DNA of 64,000 nucleotides from Blastopirellula marina. Its GTDB lineage: Bacteria; Planctomycetota; Planctomycetia; Pirellulales; Pirellulaceae. The notes under the pieces were generated by a model. That model saw only the letters and a program-made list of their open reading frames with translations. It searched no databases and was not told the DNA's origin. The position numbers were made by a program, and so were the translations under genes. Location of the stretch: the NCBI RefSeq assembly GCF_002967715.1, contig NZ_PUIA01000037.1:310001-374000 (forward strand), written 5' to 3'. Shown piece by piece: positions 8,615 through 16,692 of the stretch; position 1 is the first letter of the stretch, and every line of letters starts with the position of its first letter.

Positions 8615-9061
8615 TCACGCCTCGTCGTCAGGCAGTTGTAGTCCTTGACGGACGAATGCCTCTTCGGCTTCTTTGTGTTTATTCATTTCGTCTGCAAATG
8701 CATCGAAACCTTCTATCCAGTCTTCGGTGACCGAGCTTTTCTCAAGATCAAGAACCAACGCATCCAGTTGCGAAAGTAGCAACCGATGAGAACGTTCCAT
8801 CTTCCGCGTTGCCGGGCACATATGTGGGTGCTGGGCGCAGATTTCGTCGAAGCAACCTTCTTCTTCTTCGTGGAAGTGTTTCATCATCAACTCACGAAGC
8901 TGTGACAAACGCATCGACAACTGGGACTTCACAATGGTCTTGTTTGGATCTTGCAAACAGTGCTGAAGATCATGGACTGCACAATCGAGCCCTTCATGCT
9001 CAAACGTGAAGTGCAGGTAGAAGGGCCGATTCCCTCCGGTTAGATAGCTATCACTGGTCAT
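8615..9061 (-). CDS. Hemerythrin HHE domain protein
   Basis: A 148-residue four-helix protein with the expected spacing of metal ligands: FEHEGLDCAVHDL near the start, MMKHFHEEEEGCFDE in the middle, RSHRLLLSQLD after that and EMNKHKEAEEAF near the end. Hemerythrin-like proteins bind a di-iron centre and sense or carry oxygen, NO or iron. The start was moved to 9061 because a near-perfect GGAGGTG Shine-Dalgarno sequence lies immediately upstream; longer forms would put it inside the gene. It lies between two UspA genes, which points to an oxygen or nitrosative stress cassette (inference). Confidence 0.85.
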   Translation of the reverse strand: MTSDSYLTGGNRPFYLHFTFEHEGLDCAVHDLQHCLQDPNKTIVKSQLSMRLSQLRELMMKHFHEEEEGCFDEICAQHPHMCPATRKMERSHRLLLSQLDALVLDLEKSSVTEDWIEGFDAFADEMNKHKEAEEAFVRQGLQLPDDEA

Positions 9062-9114
9062 CGCACACCTCCTTCCCTTTCGGGGCTTAAAATGGGGTAT
9101 TGAATGAAATGGGG

Positions 9115-9549
9115 TTAACTCGTCTCCGACGGTTGTTTGAACGTCAAGACGGGACATTTGGCATGCCGCACGATCGATTCGGCGGTACTACCAATCAACA
9201 TATGCAACAGGCCGGTACGGCCATGGGTGCCCAAAACAATCAGGTCGGCTTTTTCTTCATCTGCCAGTCGAACTACGGCTGAGGAAGGATCCCCGGTAAT
9301 CAATCGATATTCCACAGGAACTTCCGGATCGCTGGGTTTAATCTCGTGCAGCATCTTTTTCAGATCGTCTGGAGATGGGTCCAGCATGCCGTAATACATC
9401 TCGCCGGTGCCGTAGACCGTTGGAGGCTCTTCGACGTGAGCAACGATGATCGTTGCCCCACTATCTCGTGCCAGAGCGGTCGCCAAATGCAGCGCAGCGT
9501 CACCGCAGTGAGAAAAATCGGTCGGAAATAGGATACGTTTGAAGTTCAT
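9115..9549 (-). CDS. Universal stress protein (UspA family)
   Basis: A 144-residue Usp domain with the full ATP-binding signature GTHGRTGLLHMLIGSTAESIV and the C-terminal HAKCPVLTF strand. The N-terminus MNFKRILFPTDFSHCGDAALHLA is typical. An AAGGAG Shine-Dalgarno element precedes the ATG. It is the first gene of the Usp-hemerythrin-Usp cassette. It keeps the residues for ATP binding that the Usp at 8088 lacks, so the two probably have different roles. Confidence 0.9.
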   Translation of the reverse strand: MNFKRILFPTDFSHCGDAALHLATALARDSGATIIVAHVEEPPTVYGTGEMYYGMLDPSPDDLKKMLHEIKPSDPEVPVEYRLITGDPSSAVVRLADEEKADLIVLGTHGRTGLLHMLIGSTAESIVRHAKCPVLTFKQPSETS

Positions 9550-9875
9550 GGCTCGACTCCTTCTCCATGGGGCAAGTGATTTCGGGTTATGGTCGAACCT
9601 CTTGCTCTCTCTATACTTGTTACGAATTTCACAAGACTTAAGTTTGCCAGAATCGGGGTGAATCCACGCGGAAATTCGTCAAAAAACAAAAGGCGCATCA
9701 GCGTGATGCCAGTGGCTGGTAGTAGTAACCAAGATGTGAGGGCATGAGGGTTGGCCACCGCGCGTCTGCGCAGGACTTTATCGACGTTCTATTGTCACGA
9801 TTCGACAAGCACTTGGCAAACAGATCGTGCCGCAGTGATTCATATTTGCGGTACTTTTTGGCCGCCGGATTCTCA
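9550..9875. other. Intergenic region with no supported gene
   Basis: This 326-nt stretch between the Usp cassette and the transporter remnant holds one hairpin followed on the minus strand by T-runs (9686-9710). A 71-residue frame on the minus strand (9698-9913) has no Shine-Dalgarno sequence and no protein-like composition and is not called. Confidence 0.5.
9686..9710 (-). terminator. Probable terminator downstream of the 10055 gene
   Basis: GCATCA and TGATGC (9695-9700 and 9704-9709) pair around a 3-nt loop. On the minus strand the stem is followed by TTTTG and six T. It would end transcripts coming from the gene at 10055-10354. Confidence 0.5.
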
Positions 9876-10067
9876 CTAGATCGAGGGTGAGCCAGCCAGC
9901 ATATCCGGATCAATCCCTACACAGTGCGTAATTGCCGCAGCGACTCCCCAGGTGAGGGCGGTCTCGATCACCGAGGCGAGCGGACCTTCCTGCACCACAC
10001 GGGCACGGAATAAACCGATTAAGGCAAAACGCATCCATGTGGTAATGGCCTGGCTTATTTCTTTCGC
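9876..10067 (-). pseudogene. C-terminal remnant of a VIT1/CCC1-type transporter
   Basis: The frame encodes AITTWMRFALIGLFRARV, then a linker, then ETALTWGVAAAITHCVGI. This pattern (a hydrophobic helix ending in a G-x-x-R-A-R turn, then a second helix with G-x-AAA-x-x) resembles the last two helices of VIT1/CCC1 iron or manganese transporters. The rest of the transporter is absent: upstream of about 10070 the DNA codes for a different protein in another frame. It may be a decayed fragment left by a deletion, or a small peptide read from the upstream transcript. The family match is from memory. Confidence 0.35.
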
Positions 10068-10354
10068 GCGATCAGCATGCCACCATGCACGGCCATCACG
10101 GTACCCGCACTGAGTGCTGCCCAAGAAATCCATCCTGGCGGTCGAATGGTTTCCCGGACATCGGCTCCGCTGTTGACCATCAGGTGATTGAGTGCCCCGC
10201 GAGGAGTATCAGGGCCAGGGCCCACATTATGAGCCAGGAATTTCGTAGCGGATGGCGTGAGCTGATACGATTCCACGGCGTACATTTGGCCGCCGGCCAG
10301 CAGTAGAAAGATGCCGGCGTAAACGAAATGAATGGCCCAGGCCTTTTGTTTCAT
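10055..10354 (-). CDS. Small membrane protein, 99 aa
   Basis: There are two hydrophobic segments: AIHFVYAGIFLLLAGGQMY near the N-terminus and ISWAALSAGTVMAVHGGML near the C-terminus, followed by positively charged RKK. The loop between them is about 45 residues and hydrophilic. I do not recognise the family. Its 3' end touches the putative VIT1/CCC1 remnant, so the two may once have been separated by a longer transporter gene. An upstream GGGAG-like element is weak. Confidence 0.65.
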   Translation of the reverse strand: MKQKAWAIHFVYAGIFLLLAGGQMYAVESYQLTPSATKFLAHNVGPGPDTPRGALNHLMVNSGADVRETIRPPGWISWAALSAGTVMAVHGGMLIARKK

Positions 10355-10411
10355 GGGAGATGTCTCGATTCGATAGTGCTAGCAGTCGAGCCTATCGTTC
10401 TTGTCGAGTCA

Positions 10412-11617
10412 TTAGCCTTCGTCGGATGAGTGCCCTTCCGTTTGTTCCGATTTTGCCGACTTCCTCAGGATACGTTTGGCTTGCTGCTTGGCTAGACGAA
10501 ACGATCCTCGCAATTGAGAACGGACCTGAGCGCCGAATCTGGGTGGAATGAGTTCGAGATTCATCAGCGGGACCGGCTGACCTCGCCAATGGCTTTTGTA
10601 CCCCTCGTCCCCGCGGAGGAAATCGAACGTTGCTTTTCCGGATTCGATCGCATGACGAATGGCCGCCGTGATGCCGAGCCAGCCTGGCCGAGCATAGTCA
10701 CAGTCGATCTCGATGCCGCTGCAGTAGTGCATGAGGGTGTCCCCCTCTTCCAGATCCAGCTCGACCGCGATCGGACGTCCTTCGAGTTCAATCCACTGCA
10801 AACGCAGCTGACCTGATTCGAGGTGTTCACGGGCGGCTTCCTGCAGGAACTGGTGGAATCGCTTCGACGCAAAACAACCACGCTGACCCATCTGATTACG
10901 TCGCTTTTGGTGGAGATCGACCAGAATCGAGAATCCTTGTTCCAGGGTCGATTTATCAGCGATATGGATCGTGGCTTTGCCTGTTTCAAATTGATTACGC
11001 CACAGCTGACGTACGCGATGACGGCGCGATCGGGAAAGCTGCGAAACCCATTCCTCCCATGTCGCCGGAAGCGCGAGTTGATAGCTGTCGAGTTGTGGTA
11101 GTTGCTTGACTTCGTATTGCCGGTCTCGCATCGCGCTGGCGAAATGAAGCATCACGGTATCGGACGCATCGAGACCTTCGAAGAAGAAGTGATCGGCTTT
11201 GGCAAGCTGTCGTGGCAGGAAATCGGCAAGCGCGTTGATCACCAGGCTTTCTTCGCCAGGTTTGGCCAGCACGGAAAGGTAATCGCTACAAACTTCTCCC
11301 GAGCCCAAGAGTTGAATCTCGTCGCCACCCCACCAACTGCGGCGGCGGTACCATGGTGCCAGGCCGATCAGCCATCCGTTGTTGTCGCGTACGGTGACAA
11401 TCTGCAGTTGGCTGCCTGGTTGACGATAGTGCTTCCACCAGGTCAACAGCCAGCGAGGTGCCAGAAACAGACGTTGGCCGGCCAGATGCTCCCACTCCAC
11501 GAAAAGAGACGACGTGGAATCGACGTCGTGAAGAATGCTTACGCTCAGGGAATGAGCTGGGATGGGAAGCGGGCCCGGAATCGCTACCGGATCGCTCGAT
11601 GGGCAATCAGTTGCCAT
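10412..11617 (-). CDS. GNAT-type acetyltransferase (BioF2/FemAB-like)
   Basis: This 401-residue protein has the layout of the Acetyltransf_6 (BioF2-like, formerly CelD) family: an N-terminal half with FVEWEHLAGQRLFLAPRWLLTWW and the middle region LAPWYRR, then the acyltransferase half with SRSRRHRVRQLWRNQFE, KRRNQMGQRGCF and a C-terminal FDFLRGDEGYKSHWRG. The last motif, close to F-D-x-x-x-G-x-E-x-Y-K-x-x-W, is diagnostic. Such enzymes modify polysaccharide or cell-surface sugars. It lies 186 nt downstream of a methyltransferase gene in the same direction. Substrate unknown. Confidence 0.8.
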   Translation of the reverse strand: MATDCPSSDPVAIPGPLPIPAHSLSVSILHDVDSTSSLFVEWEHLAGQRLFLAPRWLLTWWKHYRQPGSQLQIVTVRDNNGWLIGLAPWYRRRSWWGGDEIQLLGSGEVCSDYLSVLAKPGEESLVINALADFLPRQLAKADHFFFEGLDASDTVMLHFASAMRDRQYEVKQLPQLDSYQLALPATWEEWVSQLSRSRRHRVRQLWRNQFETGKATIHIADKSTLEQGFSILVDLHQKRRNQMGQRGCFASKRFHQFLQEAAREHLESGQLRLQWIELEGRPIAVELDLEEGDTLMHYCSGIEIDCDYARPGWLGITAAIRHAIESGKATFDFLRGDEGYKSHWRGQPVPLMNLELIPPRFGAQVRSQLRGSFRLAKQQAKRILRKSAKSEQTEGHSSDEG

Positions 11618-11803
11618 GGATCTTCCAAAGTAAAATACGCATTGCGATCCCCGCGATCTTCCCGCTGGAAAATCACCACGTTAAACCGCAATACCACGCA
11701 CTACGTATTTGATCGTAGTAGCTACTGGAAGGGAAAGAACAGGACTTGGCTCTGGATTTCGAAGAAGCGTGGCGACTTCTTGTCAGACTGCCGAATGTGC
11801 CGA

Positions 11804-12487
11804 TTATTCCGGCTTCCGCGCTGCCCAAGTCCAATGACGATCCGACGTCTGTTGGACCGATTCCGGATCGAAGCCGAGGGAAGAAACCATCTCTCGAATC
11901 TCCGAAAGCGAGAGGGAGGCCTGAAGGGACTCGCCAAACATCTTCTGGGCGGATTCCGGTTCTTTGCCGCAATAGGTCTTCACCAACTGCTCGACCTGTT
12001 CGTTGGACTCGGGCCGCAGGAGATCGCGGAAGAAGAGCCAGCCGCCAGGTTCCGCCAAGCGAACACTTTCCTGGAGCACGGCAATGGGCTCTGGGATGTG
12101 GTGAATGATGGAGTTCGACATCACCCCGGTAAAGTAGCCATCTTCATAGTCGGTTTGTTTGGCGTCGATTCGCGCAAGTTGAACACGTTCGAGCAGGCAG
12201 GCAATGTCGATGTTGATTCGGGCCACGTCGAGCATCGATACGGACGCATCCGCTCCCATAATTCGACACTGCGGGATGCGGTCGGCCAAAAGGATGGGAA
12301 TGCGGGCCGTACCGGTCCCGATGTCGAAGATGTCGATCATCTTGGCTTCCATGTCAGGCTCGATGCCGAGGAAAGCAATCAGATCATTGACGAACGCTTC
12401 GTTTACCTCGCCATGATCCATTTCGTCGTAGATCATCGCTTCCTGCGGAGTGTCCATCACTTCGGGTTCGAGAATGCGCTCGAGCAT
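11804..12487 (-). CDS. Class I SAM-dependent methyltransferase
   Basis: A 227-residue Rossmann-fold methyltransferase with the SAM motif I IDIFDIGTGTARIPI, acidic residue in motif II (MGADASVSML) and motif IV-like GVMSNSIIHHIPEP. An N-terminal helical part precedes motif I. The gene starts 4 nt after the stop of the permease gene upstream, so the two are almost certainly translated from one message. The target is unknown; ubiE/small-molecule methyltransferases are the closest type by motif. Confidence 0.85.
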   Translation of the reverse strand: MLERILEPEVMDTPQEAMIYDEMDHGEVNEAFVNDLIAFLGIEPDMEAKMIDIFDIGTGTARIPILLADRIPQCRIMGADASVSMLDVARINIDIACLLERVQLARIDAKQTDYEDGYFTGVMSNSIIHHIPEPIAVLQESVRLAEPGGWLFFRDLLRPESNEQVEQLVKTYCGKEPESAQKMFGESLQASLSLSEIREMVSSLGFDPESVQQTSDRHWTWAARKPE

Positions 12488-12491
12488 GGAT

Positions 12492-14270
12492 CTAGCTTTC
12501 TGTGTCGTGTTCGGGGATTTCGCGCATGGGGGATGCGTGTTGCCAGATGCCGCACACGGCCAACACGACCGCCATGCAGACGTAGGTCGCCATCATGTAG
12601 ATGGGCCCTTGGCCGGCAGCCGCACTGGGAATGTCAGGCACATGCCAACCTAATACCAGCTTACCACTTGGAAACGGTGAGTGTATCACGCCAAACAAGC
12701 TGAAGACCGCACAGATCACGGCAAATGCCGTTGCCGTATATAAGCGACGATCAATGATGAACGCCAGGATAGCCGCCCAGAGCATGCTTGTCAGAATGAA
12801 ACCACCGGCCAGCATCTGCAAGGTTTGCAGCTTCACGGCGATACCGGCAGGGTGCGAATGTCCGTGCTGGTCTGGGGGCGTTTGAATGTTTCCTTGGCTG
12901 TATTCACGCAGCTTGAGCGTCATATCGTTCAGCTTCTGCGCCGCTTCAGGATCGATCTCCCCTGCTTCGGCCATTGCCGCGACTTGCCCCTGCATTTGGT
13001 ATGAAAGCCCCGTGTAGGTTCCTTGCAGATCGCCGGCGAAGATCAGCACCAATGCGGCAAGTGCCGGAATACAGGCAATCGACACGGCTGGATAGTGCCG
13101 CTTGGGGGTCGCTTGAAAGCTTTGCGAGGTGATCTCGAGCCCGATGAACACCAGGATCGGAAAGACGGTTGGTTTGGGAATCGCCCAGTACAGAAAACCA
13201 AAATAACCGAGCACCCCTGCCCCGCCCACGAACAAGGCCGTTGCCAAGGTATAGGCGGCTCGCCCTCCCATCGCCTTGTAAGCAGGATGGCCGATGTAAG
13301 GTGTCGTTTGGATCACACCACCGCAGAGACCAGCCACCAGCGTTGCAATGGCTTCGGCTCCGATGATGCGGTTAGTGTCGTACTCGTCGCCGGCCGCAGC
13401 GGCGCTTTCGACGCAATCGATCCCGCCGATCACGGTTGCCAAGGCAAACGGAATGACAATCGGTAAGTACTGGGCGGCCTCGTTGAACTTTGCCACGGTT
13501 AGCCACTCGAAGCGGAATACGGCCAGCCAGTCGGTGGGAAGCAATGCTTCGGTGGGCTGGAATTCCATCGCTTCCGGCGTGGCTCCCAGCAGGCCGAGTC
13601 CATACATGAGGTAATAGATCGCACCGGACACGACCAGCGCCGCCAGCGCGCCGGGGATCTTGAACGGCAGGCGAATATGAGCCACGAGCGTAACCAGCAC
13701 GATCGACAGGGCCGTCATTCCCACGATTGGGAAGTGCAACGCTTCGATGAACGGCAGAAAGCTGATCAGCACCAAGGCGATCGCCGCTAGCGATCCGAGG
13801 AGCCCTGCTCGTGGAATGACTCGACGAATCCAACTTGAGCTGAACGAGAAAAAGGATTTGAAAATTCCGGACAAGACAATGGACCAAATGCCAATATGCC
13901 ACGTACGGATAGCAGCCTCTTCTGCTGTCAGTTGTAATTCCTGGACTCCCAGGACAAACGATGGCCCCAAAACGAAAAACACCATGCCAAAGGTGCTGGG
14001 CGTATCGAGCCCTAAAGGCATAGCAGTTACGTCGTTACGGCCACTCCTTTTCGCCAGATTCATGGCCATCCAGAAGAAGATCAGGTCTCCTACCAGCACC
14101 CCAATCGCCGTTCCTGGCACCATGTGTCCAATGGCGAACGTTGTAGGAAAGTTAAAGACCGCCGCTAGCAATCCGATCGTCAGCAAAAGATCGGCAATGT
14201 TATCTAACATCAAGCCAAAGAAGGCGTTAACGTCGCCTGCAACGGCCCATTTGTATTTGGTGTCGTTCAT
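12492..14270 (-). CDS. NCS2-like permease (xanthine/uracil permease superfamily)
   Basis: A 592-residue polytopic membrane protein with about 12 hydrophobic segments. The N-terminal GDVNAFFGLMLDNIADLLLTIG, the GTAIGVLVGDLIFFWMA segment and the following loop DVTAMPLGLDTPSTFGMV look like the nucleobase-cation symporter 2 fold; another conserved part is IGGIDCVESAAAAGDEY. A His-containing loop of about 60 residues (QTPPDQHGHSHPAG) lies late in the protein, where it might bind a metal. The substrate cannot be told; sulfate or purine carriers share this fold. It is coupled to the methyltransferase gene at 11804. Confidence 0.7.
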   Translation of the reverse strand: MNDTKYKWAVAGDVNAFFGLMLDNIADLLLTIGLLAAVFNFPTTFAIGHMVPGTAIGVLVGDLIFFWMAMNLAKRSGRNDVTAMPLGLDTPSTFGMVFFVLGPSFVLGVQELQLTAEEAAIRTWHIGIWSIVLSGIFKSFFSFSSSWIRRVIPRAGLLGSLAAIALVLISFLPFIEALHFPIVGMTALSIVLVTLVAHIRLPFKIPGALAALVVSGAIYYLMYGLGLLGATPEAMEFQPTEALLPTDWLAVFRFEWLTVAKFNEAAQYLPIVIPFALATVIGGIDCVESAAAAGDEYDTNRIIGAEAIATLVAGLCGGVIQTTPYIGHPAYKAMGGRAAYTLATALFVGGAGVLGYFGFLYWAIPKPTVFPILVFIGLEITSQSFQATPKRHYPAVSIACIPALAALVLIFAGDLQGTYTGLSYQMQGQVAAMAEAGEIDPEAAQKLNDMTLKLREYSQGNIQTPPDQHGHSHPAGIAVKLQTLQMLAGGFILTSMLWAAILAFIIDRRLYTATAFAVICAVFSLFGVIHSPFPSGKLVLGWHVPDIPSAAAGQGPIYMMATYVCMAVVLAVCGIWQHASPMREIPEHDTES

Positions 14271-14510
14271 TTTTTCTCTTTCGGCACGGGCGTTGCATTA
14301 GGGGTAGATCGAGTTTATGAGCCTGTCATGGGGCTGTCAATTCTCGACCATCTCCTCACGTAAACCACCTTCCAGGGTGCAAGCGTGATAGAATACGGAT
14401 CGCGGCGATGGTCGGAAGGCACCTTCGACAAGCCTTTTTGCAAGGTTTGTATGAAGATTGCTCCCATCAGGAAACGGATTTCGAACCATTGCTGGGAACC
14501 TTCGTAGAAA

Positions 14511-15170
14511 ATGACAACTGCCACACTTGAAATGACGTCGAGTTATTCCGACCCATCGCTCGTTCAACCCAAATCCGATGAGGATTTGCTGTTGGCGTAC
14601 CGAGATTCGGGGAATCGCGAGTACTTCCAGAAGTTGGTGCAGCGTTACGAACGTGAGCTGTTCAACTACCTTCGGCGGTACTTGGGTGATCCCGAAATGG
14701 CGGAAGATGTGTTTCAGGCTGCCTTTCTGCAAGTGCACCTGAAATGCGATACCTTCGAGGAAGGACGTCGTTTTCGCCCCTGGCTTTACACGATTGCCAC
14801 CAACCAGGCGATCGATGCTCAGCGTAAGACCAAGCGTCACAAGATGGTTAGCTTGGACCGCGCTGGCAACAGCACCGAACAGCAAGAGACCGGTTCGCTG
14901 GTTGATTTACTGGTAAGTGCCGAGCCAGGACCAATGGCACAAATGGACGATTACGAACGACAACGCGTGATGCGCGATGCCGTTCAGCAACTGCCCGAAT
15001 CATTGAAGACCGCCGTTGTGTTAGTCTACTACCAAGGTTTGAAGTACCGCGAAGCTGCGGACATCTTGGAGATTCCGGTCGGTACGGTGAAAAGCCGTCT
15101 GCATACTGCAGTGCAGAAGTTAACCGAAGCATGGAACGAAGTTTATACCTCAGATGACGAAGACTCGTGA
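14511..15170 (+). CDS. ECF RNA polymerase sigma factor
   Basis: A 219-residue sigma-70-family factor with region 2 (YFQKLVQRYERELFNYLRRYLG and the DVFQAAFLQVH segment) and region 4 ending with the helix-turn-helix YREAADILEIPVGTVKSRLHTA. The linker is somewhat long. Its stop overlaps the next gene by 17 nt, the normal coupling of a sigma factor with its own anti-sigma factor. The next protein is therefore its likely inhibitor. A weak -10 (TAGAAT at 14389) lies upstream. Confidence 0.92.
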   Translation: MTTATLEMTSSYSDPSLVQPKSDEDLLLAYRDSGNREYFQKLVQRYERELFNYLRRYLGDPEMAEDVFQAAFLQVHLKCDTFEEGRRFRPWLYTIATNQAIDAQRKTKRHKMVSLDRAGNSTEQQETGSLVDLLVSAEPGPMAQMDDYERQRVMRDAVQQLPESLKTAVVLVYYQGLKYREAADILEIPVGTVKSRLHTAVQKLTEAWNEVYTSDDEDS

Positions 15171-16203
15171 GCATTGGCTGGGCTACCTGATGGGAGCCCT
15201 GGACGAAAACGAGCAGGCCTCGGTTGAGCGGCAAATTGCCCAGGACCCTCGCTCTGCGGAAGAGATCGAACAGCTTCGAACCCACCTGAACTTGTTATCC
15301 GACGGCCTCGACGAGGCCGCCCCGCCAGTCGGACTTGCCACAAGAACTTGTGCGCTATTGGATAACCCTGGCCTTTTTGCCGAGGTTCTTGATCCGTCGG
15401 TTCCTGACAATGAAGACGCGCCGACGCTGAAGGAAAAGCAACCTTTCGAAACAATCGGGGGCGGCAATCCCAACTTCACGATGATGGATATGATGGTCGC
15501 CATCGGGGCATGCGTGGCTGCCGTGGCCATCTTCTTCCCGGCACTTGCCAGCTCGCGAATGTTGGCAACGCGGCTTCAATGCGAAAACAACCTCCACCAA
15601 GTCGGGATGGCACTGCAAGAGTTTGCCACCGGCAACGCCGAGAAACGCTACCCCGCCGTCGCCGCTACCGGTCCACTATCGGTCGCTGGCTCGTATGCAC
15701 CGCGTCTGCTGAATGCAGGCCATCTGCAACACCCTGAAGTGGTCCGCTGTGTGGAATCGACGCGGAATTTGTCCCAACCCCACGAGCTGCCAACGGTTGA
15801 ACAACTACTGGAAGCACCTGAGTCGGAAGTGGAAAAACTACAACAGGGGCTAGCAACGGTATACAACTACAATCTCGGCAACCTGCGTAACGGACAATTG
15901 CAGGCTCCTCTGATGAGAGGACGCGCCCTTTATCCGGTCGCTTCCGATATTGTGGTCGTTCAAGATGGGCAAATCTCCCCGCAAGGGCATCAGGATGGCC
16001 GCTTCAACATCTTGTTCGATGATGGCCACGTCGAATTCATCAGCCTGGAAGACTTACCTAACTCGATGAAGCACTACTTCCTCAACGACAAAGGCCAGGT
16101 TGCCGCTGGAGTTGACGAAGACGACGCGGTGATTGCCAATGGGATCGCTCATCCCTTCTCCGAGGAAACCACTTCCGAAGTGCCAGCTTCCTCAGCTAAA
16201 TAG
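15154..16203 (+). CDS. Membrane-anchored anti-sigma/pilin-like fusion
   Basis: The 349-residue protein starts like an anti-sigma factor (HWLGYLMGALDENEQASVERQIAQDP), has a hydrophobic segment at about residues 110-130 (MMVAIGACVAAVAIFFPALASS) and then continues like a DUF1559-type planctomycete pseudopilin: RLQCENNLHQVGMALQEFA after the membrane segment and, near the end, an H-x(10)-DG motif (H in GHQDGRFN, then DDGHVEF). No N-terminal prepilin signal is present. The combination suggests a sigma regulator whose outer part is a pilin-like sensor. It is coupled to the sigma gene at 14511. Which part binds the sigma is inferred from position. Confidence 0.75.
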   Translation: MTKTREHWLGYLMGALDENEQASVERQIAQDPRSAEEIEQLRTHLNLLSDGLDEAAPPVGLATRTCALLDNPGLFAEVLDPSVPDNEDAPTLKEKQPFETIGGGNPNFTMMDMMVAIGACVAAVAIFFPALASSRMLATRLQCENNLHQVGMALQEFATGNAEKRYPAVAATGPLSVAGSYAPRLLNAGHLQHPEVVRCVESTRNLSQPHELPTVEQLLEAPESEVEKLQQGLATVYNYNLGNLRNGQLQAPLMRGRALYPVASDIVVVQDGQISPQGHQDGRFNILFDDGHVEFISLEDLPNSMKHYFLNDKGQVAAGVDEDDAVIANGIAHPFSEETTSEVPASSAK

Positions 16204-16382
16204 TGACCCGGCGGGACAGGAATCTTCCGTTCAATCGGTCTCGCAAAGGATCTTGGGAGCGTTAAGATTCGATTACGCTCCCTAAAATCGGGTTTGTCAC
16301 CCTCTTGTGGAATTGGTATCTTTCCGTCACGATATCAGATTCTCCCCGGAACAGACTCAAGAAACCAGGCAGTACGTCGCTC

Positions 16383-16649
16383 GTGATCGACAGTGGCTCA
16401 TCCTCTATTATTAATCCACCGCGTAGTACGGTGAAACAGGCCGTTCAGCTCGGCTTCTATATCGGAGCTGGTTTTGGCTTGGCTATCGGATCCGGTCTTG
16501 CGGTCCTGATGGGTAGCAACCTCGTCTGGCAATCAGGCGGACTCGTTGCCGGGGCCCTGCTGGGCATTTGCGGTGGCTTGACCATCTCTTGGATGCAGCG
16601 TCGTTTGAAGCCTGCTCCAACGCCAGCCTATCGCCCCAGCGGCACCTAG
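16383..16649 (+). CDS. Small membrane protein with two helices, 88 aa
   Basis: Two glycine-rich hydrophobic segments (VQLGFYIGAGFGLAIGSGLAVL and QSGGLVAGALLGICGGLTIS) are followed by a short positively charged tail. The GTG at 16383 was chosen because the residues upstream of it are not conserved in style; the frame can be extended to 16305. Family unknown. It could be a gene of the sigma locus upstream or an independent unit; no terminator was seen between. Confidence 0.5.
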   Translation: MIDSGSSSIINPPRSTVKQAVQLGFYIGAGFGLAIGSGLAVLMGSNLVWQSGGLVAGALLGICGGLTISWMQRRLKPAPTPAYRPSGT

Positions 16650-16692
16650 AAGCTCTCGTTTGGGCGATCTAAAAGCAACGCCACGTAGGTAC

